The notes beneath the pieces were generated by a model. That model did no database searches and was not told the origin of the DNA. It was given only the letters and a program-made list of their open reading frames with translations. A DNA stretch of 64,000 nt, from contig NZ_AUFN01000013.1 of the NCBI RefSeq assembly GCF_000426525.1, positions 1 to 64,000 of the forward strand, read 5' to 3'. Positions 33,483-40,628 of this stretch are shown here, piece after piece; position 1 is the stretch's first letter; every line of letters begins with the position of its first letter. Origin of the DNA: Nocardioides alkalitolerans DSM 16699 (GTDB taxonomy: Bacteria > Actinomycetota > Actinomycetes > Propionibacteriales > Nocardioidaceae). A program made the position numbers and the translations under genes.

Positions 33483-35804
33483 TCAGAACTCGCGGTCGGA
33501 GGCGCCGGTCTCGGTGACCGGGGTGGCCGAGACGGCGCGGCCGGCGAGGTCGAGGGCCGTCGTCGAGGGGGTCCACGTCATCGCCGAGGCGGTGTTGACC
33601 GTCGAGAGACCGGAGCTGCTCGTGGGGGCGCCGAGCACCACGACGACCTGGGTCACGCTCACTCCCCCGACGACCACCGTCGTGGCCGTCATGGTGGCGG
33701 CGAACTGGACGGTACGTAGCGACCTGACGTAGCTCTGGCGCAGGTTGACCGAGCCGAGCGCGACCGCCGCGCCGTTCCGGAGGACGTCGAGCGTGTCGCC
33801 GGTGCTGCCGGTGCCGACCAGGTTGCCGTCACGCAGCCGCAGCGTGACCGGCAGCGCCGTACCGGTCCAGCCGGCACTGAGGGAGGCCGGCCGTACCTGC
33901 CCGCTGTAGGTGAAGGTGACGCGGTCGCCCTGGTCGAGGCGGCCGGCGCTCGCGCCGCCCTGGGTCGTCTGCACGTCGGCCGCCCGGACCGGGCTGTTGT
34001 CCACGCGTCGACCGGTGACGGTCGCCGAGGTCGTGGCGCGTCCGGCGGTGTCGGTCGAGATCGCCCGCAGGTCGTAGAGCCCGTTGGCGACGAGCCGGGT
34101 GTCCCAGGCGCAGGTGTACGGCGACGTGGTGTCGGTGCAGACGTCGGTCCAGGTCGTGGTGCCGGCGGCGGCGCGCTGGATCCGCACCGAGGCCACACCG
34201 GCGGGGGCGTTGGCCGTGGCGGTGAGCTGCACGGTGCCGCTGAGGAACGCACCGGGGTCGGTGACGGCGACCGAGGCGACCCGGTTGTCGACGGTGCGGT
34301 TGGCCACGACGGTGGAGGTCGTGGAGTTGCCGGCCTCGTCGGTCGCCACGGCGCGGAACGAGTAGGTGCCGTCGGCCAGCGTCGTGGTGTCGAGACGACA
34401 GGTCGCGGGCTCCTCGTCGGACGTGCACACGTCTCGCCACGTGGAGGTGCCGGTCGCGGCGTACTGCACGACCACCCGGTCGACCCCGGAGTGGGCGTCC
34501 CCGGCGCTGGCGGTCAGGGTGACGGTGCCGCGCAGCGGCGTGCCCGGGTCCTGGAGGACGACGGTCGGCGCCGTGTTGTCGACGGTGACGTCCTCGACGA
34601 GCTCGGAGGTGTGCGTGGTGGTGCCGGCGACGGCGACCGCTCGCAGGTCGTACTCCTGGTTGGTCAGCGACGTCGTCACCCAGCTGCACGAGTACGGCGT
34701 GGTGGAGTCCGTGCAGATCGTGCGCCAGGTGGTCGTGCCGGCCACGGCGTAGTCGATGCGCACCGCGGTGACGGTCCCGCCCGAGTCGGTGAGGGTCGCG
34801 GTCAGCGGAACGGTGCCGCGCACGGCGTCGCCCGGTCGGGTGAGCGCGACGCGGGTGGCCAGGCTCGTGGAGACCGTCCAGCCGGAGCCGGCGTTCACGG
34901 TGGTGGCGGTGAAGGCGGCCCCGGCGGTGCCCGACCAGGCGGCCGCGCCGGCCAGGACGACCGTCATGGCCAGCACCACGGACGCGACCCGACGCAGCGA
35001 CGAGCGGGTGCGCTCGGCGCGGTGCGCCGGGTCGCCCGGGCCAGCGGAGGGTGCGATGCGGCGGGCGGATCCGTCGGTGGGCTCCGCGTCCGCCTCGTCG
35101 GCGGGGGCGGCGGCCTTGTCGACGTCGGTTCCGGTGTCGTCGGTGTCGTCGGTGTCGTCGGGCTCCTCGGTCTTTTCGGCGGTGCCGCGCCGACCGGCCA
35201 CGACGAAGGCAGCGATGGTCAGCAGGAGCCAGCCGCCGAGCAGCACCAGCTGGGCCGGCGCGCCCCCGGTGACCCAGAGGTAGGGCTTGCCCACGAACGG
35301 CACGAGCAGCAGCGCTCGGCTCTGCAGGTCGTCGCGCGAGACCGGCGTGGCGTCGTTCTGGCCGTTGGCGTCGCCGCGGCTGGTCCAGGTGCCGTCGCCG
35401 CGGTCGCTGACGATGCGGTGCACGAGCAGCTGCTCCGACTCCGGGTGGGCCGGGTTGCGGAAGACGAGGATCCGGCCGACGGGCACGTCCTCGTCGGCCG
35501 AGAAGGGCTGGGCGACCACGATGTCGCCGGTGCTGATGGTGGGCTCCATCGAACCGGTGCGGATGACGTGGCTCGACCAGCTCCACAGCACCGGCACCGT
35601 GGCGACCACGACGAGGGTGACGAGAGCTGCCCGGTAGGCGCGGGCAGCGACCACCGCCGCCAGCCCCGCCCACGCCCGCCAGGAGGCGGGCGCGGCGGGC
35701 GCGACGGGTCGGGTCGCCCGGTGGCCGGCAGGCGGTTCCGTCGTCGCGGGGATGCCGAGGGGCACGCCCGGCAGGGCGGGCGTGGGGGCCATGGCATCGG
35801 CCAC
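33483..35804 (-). CDS. Signal peptidase I (SipW/ER type) fused to TasA-like segment and Ig-like repeats
   Basis: 773 residues in one unbroken frame. Residues 1-45 are disordered, then a TM helix, then an S26B peptidase: SMEPT with Ser85, LLVHRIVSD with His129 and RGDANGQND with Asp145, the Ser-His-Asp set of SipW/ER/archaeal peptidases. A second TM helix (184-204), an acidic Asp/Thr linker and a third TM helix (270-292) follow. After it comes a TasA/camelysin-like start (AAFTATTVNAGSGW), then three ~92-residue Ig-like repeats each with a Cys pair and the refrain DPGxxLxGTVxLTA, then a ~175-residue C-terminal domain. GAGGAGG precedes the GTG by eight bases. It lies 78 bases past the TasA-like gene. 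Confidence 0.85.
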   Translation of the reverse strand: MADAMAPTPALPGVPLGIPATTEPPAGHRATRPVAPAAPASWRAWAGLAAVVAARAYRAALVTLVVVATVPVLWSWSSHVIRTGSMEPTISTGDIVVAQPFSADEDVPVGRILVFRNPAHPESEQLLVHRIVSDRGDGTWTSRGDANGQNDATPVSRDDLQSRALLLVPFVGKPYLWVTGGAPAQLVLLGGWLLLTIAAFVVAGRRGTAEKTEEPDDTDDTDDTGTDVDKAAAPADEADAEPTDGSARRIAPSAGPGDPAHRAERTRSSLRRVASVVLAMTVVLAGAAAWSGTAGAAFTATTVNAGSGWTVSTSLATRVALTRPGDAVRGTVPLTATLTDSGGTVTAVRIDYAVAGTTTWRTICTDSTTPYSCSWVTTSLTNQEYDLRAVAVAGTTTHTSELVEDVTVDNTAPTVVLQDPGTPLRGTVTLTASAGDAHSGVDRVVVQYAATGTSTWRDVCTSDEEPATCRLDTTTLADGTYSFRAVATDEAGNSTTSTVVANRTVDNRVASVAVTDPGAFLSGTVQLTATANAPAGVASVRIQRAAAGTTTWTDVCTDTTSPYTCAWDTRLVANGLYDLRAISTDTAGRATTSATVTGRRVDNSPVRAADVQTTQGGASAGRLDQGDRVTFTYSGQVRPASLSAGWTGTALPVTLRLRDGNLVGTGSTGDTLDVLRNGAAVALGSVNLRQSYVRSLRTVQFAATMTATTVVVGGVSVTQVVVVLGAPTSSSGLSTVNTASAMTWTPSTTALDLAGRAVSATPVTETGASDREF

Positions 35805-35881
35805 GAGCGGAACCTCCTCTCCGGTCACCGGCACTTCTGGGTCGGGACGTCAACGATCGGTGCGGCCGGTGCCGCGACGCG

Positions 35882-36490
35882 TCACTCGCTCTGCAGCTCC
35901 CACTGGAAGTCGATGCCCGTGTGCGCGCCCTGCAGCTGGTCGACCTGGGCCTGGTTGAGACCGGTGGTGTCGAAGGTCCAGGTGATCGCGTAGGTGCGCG
36001 AGGTGGTGCCCGCCGGGACGTCCCAGCCACCCACGCCGTCGGCGTACTCGTCGAAGAGAGCGAGGGCCTTGAGGCTGGTGCCCGCAGGGATGACGGTGTT
36101 CTCCTCGACGTAGCCGCTGCAGGTGCCGAAGCCGCCACCGTCGCCCGACGTCACCTTGACCTTGACGTAGTTCTCGAGGCCCTGGGGCGACGTGACGGGG
36201 TTGATCGCGTAGCCCTTGACGGTGCCGGCCACGGTCGTGTTGGCCGTGACCCGGATGCACTTGGTCTCGGTGTCGCCCGGCGTCATGGTGCCCACCTGGA
36301 AGCGCGCGCTACCGGCGTCGTCGTCGGTCAGGCTGACCGCTCCGGTGGCCCAGTCGTTGCCGGAGTTGCGGGTGGTGCCGCTGAACGCGGCGTACGACGA
36401 CTGCCAGACCAGCGCGCCGGCGACGAGGACGGCGACGGGGGTGGCGGCAACGGTGGCGATCTTCGCCGACTTGCTGGACGGGGTGCGCAT
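35882..36490 (-). CDS. TasA/camelysin-like SipW-dependent secreted protein
   Basis: 202 residues. A short basic start and hydrophobic helix (IATVAATPVAVLVAGALVW) end in SSYAAFSGTTRNSGNDW, the recognition pattern of SipW-type signal peptidases. The mature part is beta-rich, with TMTPGDTETKCIRVTAN and two Cys, as in TasA/camelysin proteins that form fibres or coat the cell. The adjacent signal peptidase is the probable processing enzyme. It is preceded by a long structured leader (36.5-36.8 kb). Confidence 0.8.
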   Translation of the reverse strand: MRTPSSKSAKIATVAATPVAVLVAGALVWQSSYAAFSGTTRNSGNDWATGAVSLTDDDAGSARFQVGTMTPGDTETKCIRVTANTTVAGTVKGYAINPVTSPQGLENYVKVKVTSGDGGGFGTCSGYVEENTVIPAGTSLKALALFDEYADGVGGWDVPAGTTSRTYAITWTFDTTGLNQAQVDQLQGAHTGIDFQWELQSE

Positions 36491-36618
36491 GGGGGTGCCT
36501 TTCCAGGAGTGATGTGACGTCCTCATCCTCGGCATCCGGAGAGGCGCCCGCAGCGCTCTCGAGCAGCTCGATCCCTTTACCGTCGAGAAATGGCTGATCG
36601 GCCGTCGGGGTGGCGAGC

Positions 36619-36685
36619 ATGGGCCACCCGCAGTAGTCCGAACGGGCCCCCCGGGCCGCCCGACCGGGTGGTGGACGTGGCCCAT
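36619..36685. promoter_or_regulatory. Long inverted repeat in the 356-bp gap before the TasA-like gene
   Basis: ATGGGCCAC at 36619-36627 pairs with GTGGCCCAT at 36677-36685, with further GGGCCC/GGGCCG pairing inside. On the minus strand it lies about 130 bases upstream of the TasA-like start. It could be an untranslated leader structure for that operon or the terminator of the HNH fragment. No known riboswitch consensus was recognised and no gene was seen between 36491 and 36846. Confidence 0.4.
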
Positions 36686-36690
36686 CCGCG

Positions 36691-36800
36691 GCGCCGGTCC
36701 GTGGGCGCCGGTCCGTGGGCGGCAGCGTCGCCGCGCGGGCCATCACCGGGACAGGCGTCACACACGCGTGCGGCGTGCGGCGTGCGGCGTGCGGCGTGCG
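36691..36800. repeat. Tandem repeats: 14 bp x2 and 7 bp x5
   Basis: GCGCCGGTCCGTGG occurs twice at 36691-36718. GCGTGCG then occurs five times without a mismatch at 36766-36800, immediately before the 3' end of the duplicated HNH segment. Perfect identity of the short units points to recent slippage. Confidence 0.9.
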
Positions 36801-36846
36801 GGCATGACGGCGCACCCCAGCGACGGAGGTGTCGTGGGGAGCGCGG

Positions 36847-37389
36847 TCAGGCAGGCAGCGGGATGGTGCCGTGGGGGTCGACCAGGTACTGCTGGTCGTG
36901 GGGGCTCGTCCAGACGAACGTGCCACCGGGGAGGCACCGGTAGCGCCACCGTCGCTCCCGGCCGACGCCGCTGAGCGAGGGGTGGGTCTTGACCCGGTGG
37001 TGGCGTCGGCAGAGCGGCGCAAGGTTCGTGGTGGAGGTCTGGCCTGGTGGGCCGCCCTCGTCCAGTCCGACGTACTCGTCGACGTGGTCGAGGTCGCAGG
37101 CCCGGGCCGGCCTGGTGCAATGCGGGAACACGCAGGTCAGGCGGGTCAACCGGACGCGGTCCGCGACCCGGTCGGGCACCTCGTAGGCGTCGACCGCCAG
37201 CGCGGGCAGGAGCGGTCCGGCGAACGCGGCGCGCTCCGAGAACGCCCAGAGGAACGCGGCGGCACCGAACCCGGCGACGAGGATCAGCTCGCCGGTCGGC
37301 CAGCGGTCGGCCTCGGCGGGAACGTCGTCGGTGTCCGGTCGCTCACCACTCCCGGTCGTCGCCGGCTTCTGCGCGTCGTCGCGGTCCAT
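36847..37389 (-). pseudogene. Chimeric HNH fragment: 5'-truncated DUF222-HNH gene fused to a short membrane-like leader
   Basis: 180-residue frame. Residues ~65-180 match the last 115 residues of the DUF222-HNH gene at the left edge (AVDAYE through the CVFPHCTRPA and CRRHHRVKTHPS nuclease motifs to DPHGTIPLP), and the downstream sequence including a decayed hairpin matches too. The first ~64 residues are unrelated: an Asp/Glu-rich start and one hydrophobic stretch (GELILVAGFGAAAFLWAF). The DUF222 region is absent. The HNH residues are intact, so a small nuclease could still be made, but a deletion remnant is the simpler reading. Confidence 0.7.
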
Positions 37390-37410
37390 GGCGTCATCCT
37401 ACGCCAGAAT

Positions 37411-37422
37411 TGAACGCGTTCA
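37411..37422. promoter_or_regulatory. TGAACGCGTTCA palindrome upstream of the HNH fragment
   Basis: Perfect 12-bp palindrome 21 bases before the fragment's start, with TAGGAT between it and the ATG as a possible -10. It resembles a LexA site with the half-sites two bases too close, so it may be a decayed SOS box; compare the better box at 368-383. Confidence 0.35.
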
Positions 37423-37434
37423 TTTCTGCTTCGG

Positions 37435-37588
37435 GTGCGCTCCGGTGTCACCTGGTGGCACCGGAGCGCACCTCTGGCCGGCGGCGGTCGCACCGGGCCG
37501 GGTCGCGTCGCGTCGCGTCGCGTCGTCGCGAGGATCCGGGTGATCCGGGTGATCCGGTGCCACCAGGTGACACCGGATCACCCGGATC
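37435..37588. repeat. Pair of large palindromes with complementary loops plus short tandem repeats
   Basis: First palindrome 37435-37471: 13-bp arms GTGCGCTCCGGTG and complement around TCACCTGGTGG. Second 37542-37588: 18-bp arms GATCCGGGTGATCCGGTG and complement around CCACCAGGTGA. The second loop is the exact reverse complement of the first. Between them is a run of GTCGC/CGTCG pentamers, and the second left arm consists of 9-bp GATCCGGGT repeats. The second ends 12 bases from the helicase stop. Arms are perfect, so the elements are young or under selection. Confidence 0.9.
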
Positions 37589-37599
37589 TCGCCGCCTCC

Positions 37600-40500
37600 T
37601 CATGCCCAGTGCCGCCGCATGACGGCGGTGACCGAGAACGGGTCGCTGCCGTGCTGGGCGGTGAGGATGCCGGCGCCCTCGGCCGAACCGGTGTAGAGCG
37701 GGGTGCGGGCGCCGCCGACCCAGTGGGCCCAGGCGTCGCCGTACGCGTGGGCCCGGTGGGTGTTGACCCCGAGCACGGTCGGGACGGCGTGCCAGACGGC
37801 GCCGTCGGGCCGGACGTCGCCACGGGCGGCCCGCCGCAGCATCTCGGCCGGGTCGCCCTCGGGCGGCTCGGGGGCGAGCACGTGCCGCTGGACGACGTAC
37901 CGCGGGTGGCGCAGCGGCCCCACCGCCTCCTCCAGGGCGTCGGCGAACAGCTGCGACTCGTCCTCGTCGACGTGCAGCAGCTGGCAGCGGTAGGTGCCCG
38001 TCGGGTCGACGTCGACCGTCAGCGACGCCGCGCCGTGGGCCACGAGTCCCGACGCGCGCAGGCCGTCCGCCACCGCGGCCGCGACCTGGTGGACCGAGAC
38101 CGGCCGGCGCGCCTCGGCGAGCAGGTCCCGCGCCCGCTCGTCCCGGGCACGGGCTGCGGCGACCCTCCGCACGCCGAGCAGGGTGCCGACGACGCCGAGC
38201 CCGACCGCCGCCAGGACCACCGCCCCCGCCACGCCGACGAGGTCGATCGCCCACCACGCCAGCACGAGCACGGCCACGGTCCCGACCGCGGCCGCGACGG
38301 TCACCGGGCCCTCCCGGCGCGGCGCAGCGACGGCGGTCCGGTCCGGCAGCCGCAGCCCCTGCGGCGTCACGGCCACCTCGCGCCGGCCCACCTGGTCGCC
38401 CAGGCCCGCCCCGAGGCCGCCCGTCGCGCGCGAGCGCAGCCGCAAGGCGGTGCCGGCGAGGTCGTCGTACGGCTCCCCCACCCGCCAGCGCGCCCGGATC
38501 TCGTCGCGGTCCTGGGAGCGCAGCACCGCGCGCGCGTTGAGTCCGTCGAGCTCGTCGGCCGCTGGTGGTGCGTACGGCGACAGCTGCGGGTCGAGGTGGG
38601 CGACGCCGTCGACGACGTCCCCGGTCTCGTCCACGCCGTAGAACCCGTCGTGCTTGCGCACCAGCCGCTGCCAGTCCGCGTCGCCGCGGGGGTGGCCGGG
38701 CGCGACGCAGGTGACGGTCCAGTTGACGGCGACCTTCTCGGGCCACCGGGGGTCGAGGCGCAGCGAGCGGCCGCGCGTCTGGACCACCGAGGTGCTCGTC
38801 GTCGACGACGTCAGGTCGACGATCCCGGTGACGCGGCGGGCGTCCCAGCCCTCGCCGAGGAGTCCCCGGGTGCCGACCAGCACCCGGCAGCGGCCCTCCT
38901 CGAAGAACGCCGTCACGTGCGGCACCCAGCGACGGCTGCGCCAGGCCCCCGTCGTACCGACGAGGCGCGCCGCCGGCACCGACCCCGAGGCCGGGTCGTC
39001 CGCCGGCACGGGACGCACCTCGAGGGTGGCGCCGAGCTCGGGGTCGCGGCTCGTCACGTACGACGCGAGGTCGGCCATCGTCGTCGGGTCGCCGGCCACC
39101 GTGCGACCGGTGACGAGCACGGGACGCAGCGCGTGGCTGACGGGGTCGGCGAGCAGCCGGTCGAGGATCGCCCAGGCCGAGCCCGCCTTCGCGTCGACCA
39201 CGCCGGCGAGCGTGAACGGCACGGTCGCCGCCGCGCTCTCGTGGTCGCAGAGCACGAGCATCCGCAGCCGCTCGAGCAGCGTCGACGCCTCGTGGCCCAC
39301 GATCTCGACGCAGGCGTCGGCCTTGGCCTCGGAGCGGGCGAGCACCCGGTCGACCGTGCTGCGGCCGCGGCGGATGCCGTTACGCGTCCACACCCGCCCC
39401 ACGGACGGCAGCGCCGCCCGGACCGCGTCGAGCACACCGGCGTCGACCGGGTCGTCGCTCGGCACGATGCTGCGGCGCAGCCAGTCGTCGACCAGCAGCA
39501 TCCAGTCGTCGGCGCTCGGCGGGCGCCGGTGCTCCTCGCGCAGCACCGCCCCCTCCGGCAGGGCCAGCATCTCGCCGTACGAGAGCCGCAGGACCGCGTC
39601 GGTGAGCTCGGGCTCGGAGAGGGCCAGGCCGTTCCACGTGACCAGCGAGGCGGCTGCGCCGGCGGGCTCGACGAACCGGCGCTCGAGCCAGGTGAGGAAC
39701 GGGGTGCTGCCGACCGTGGGGTCGAGCAGCAGGGTGCTGAGCTCGGTGAAGCGGGTGGCGCCCTCGTCGAGCCACGCCTGCTCGGCCGGGGTCGGCGTGG
39801 TGAACCAGGCGAGCTCCGCGAAGGGGGCGAGGTCGCCCTCCCGCACGACGGCCGGCACCGTCGTCGCGTAGGTGATGCGCCCGAAGAGGTCGCGCACGAC
39901 CTCGGCCTGGCGCCGGTTCAGGGTGTCCTGGGGCGTGGCCGTCAGCCCCAGGACCCGCGCCTGGCCGACGTGCTCCAGCATCGCCAGCAGCAGCTCGCCC
40001 CAGAGCTCCAGCAGGTGGTGGCACTCGTCGAGCACGAGCAGCAGCGGCCCGGCCTCGGCCAGGCGCGCCACGAGGTCGCTGCCGTTGGGGTGCAGCCGGG
40101 CGAGCAGGTCGGGGTGCCCGGGGTCCTCGGCGTCGTCGGGGTCGCCCGCCTCGTCCGGGTCGATGTCCGGGTCGACGTCCGGGTTGTCGGGGTCCTCCTG
40201 CTCGGCGCGGGCGTCGGCCCCGCCGTCGGTCGCGACGGCGTCCGCGGCGCCCGTCCCGAAGACGGCGACGGACTGGTAGGTGAGCACGACGACGTCGTGG
40301 TCCAGGCGCCGCGAGGTGCCGGCCGTGAGGCCGAAGTCGGCGAAGGACCGCACCCACTGGCCCTGGATGGCGGTGTTGGGCGTCAGCACGACCACCTGCT
40401 CGACCTCGCCGGCGGCGAGCGCCCGGCGGGCGACGTCGACGCCGACGTACGTCTTGCCGGCGCCGGGCGGGAGCACGACCCAGGAGCGGGAGTGGTGGCC

Positions 40501-40626
40501 CCTCGCCGTCTTGGTCGCGTGGTCCTGGTCGATGGCGGCGAGCGCCCCCCGCTGGTGGTGGCGCCACACCCGGTCGTGGACGGACTCGACCGGCTCCCCC
40601 ACCGGCTCGGCTGCCGGCTCCCCCAC
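37600..40626 (-). CDS. SF2 DEAD/DEAH-type helicase with an internal pair of TM helices
   Basis: 1008 residues. ATPase motifs: PPGAGKT (residues 53-59), DECHH (200-204), TATP (229-232), and motif VI QTRGRSLRL (616-624), as in restriction- and UvrB-like SF2 proteins. An acidic, Asp/Pro-rich insertion occupies ~142-172. After ~770 there are two adjacent membrane helices (774-796 and 797-818) and a 190-residue C-terminal region with no family I recognise (HPRYVVQRHVLAPEPP, THRAHAYGDAW). The GTG start lies two bases past the glnE stop; a GTG ten codons later is the alternative. Function unknown; defence or DNA uptake are possibilities. It ends beside two palindromes. Confidence 0.75.
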   Translation of the reverse strand: MGEPAAEPVGEPVESVHDRVWRHHQRGALAAIDQDHATKTARGHHSRSWVVLPPGAGKTYVGVDVARRALAAGEVEQVVVLTPNTAIQGQWVRSFADFGLTAGTSRRLDHDVVVLTYQSVAVFGTGAADAVATDGGADARAEQEDPDNPDVDPDIDPDEAGDPDDAEDPGHPDLLARLHPNGSDLVARLAEAGPLLLVLDECHHLLELWGELLLAMLEHVGQARVLGLTATPQDTLNRRQAEVVRDLFGRITYATTVPAVVREGDLAPFAELAWFTTPTPAEQAWLDEGATRFTELSTLLLDPTVGSTPFLTWLERRFVEPAGAAASLVTWNGLALSEPELTDAVLRLSYGEMLALPEGAVLREEHRRPPSADDWMLLVDDWLRRSIVPSDDPVDAGVLDAVRAALPSVGRVWTRNGIRRGRSTVDRVLARSEAKADACVEIVGHEASTLLERLRMLVLCDHESAAATVPFTLAGVVDAKAGSAWAILDRLLADPVSHALRPVLVTGRTVAGDPTTMADLASYVTSRDPELGATLEVRPVPADDPASGSVPAARLVGTTGAWRSRRWVPHVTAFFEEGRCRVLVGTRGLLGEGWDARRVTGIVDLTSSTTSTSVVQTRGRSLRLDPRWPEKVAVNWTVTCVAPGHPRGDADWQRLVRKHDGFYGVDETGDVVDGVAHLDPQLSPYAPPAADELDGLNARAVLRSQDRDEIRARWRVGEPYDDLAGTALRLRSRATGGLGAGLGDQVGRREVAVTPQGLRLPDRTAVAAPRREGPVTVAAAVGTVAVLVLAWWAIDLVGVAGAVVLAAVGLGVVGTLLGVRRVAAARARDERARDLLAEARRPVSVHQVAAAVADGLRASGLVAHGAASLTVDVDPTGTYRCQLLHVDEDESQLFADALEEAVGPLRHPRYVVQRHVLAPEPPEGDPAEMLRRAARGDVRPDGAVWHAVPTVLGVNTHRAHAYGDAWAHWVGGARTPLYTGSAEGAGILTAQHGSDPFSVTAVMRRHWA

Positions 40627-40628
40627 GC

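Noticed and set aside
36847..37389. A normal, intact DUF222-HNH gene
   Set aside because: The DUF222 region is missing and the N-terminus is unrelated, so I list it as a fragment.
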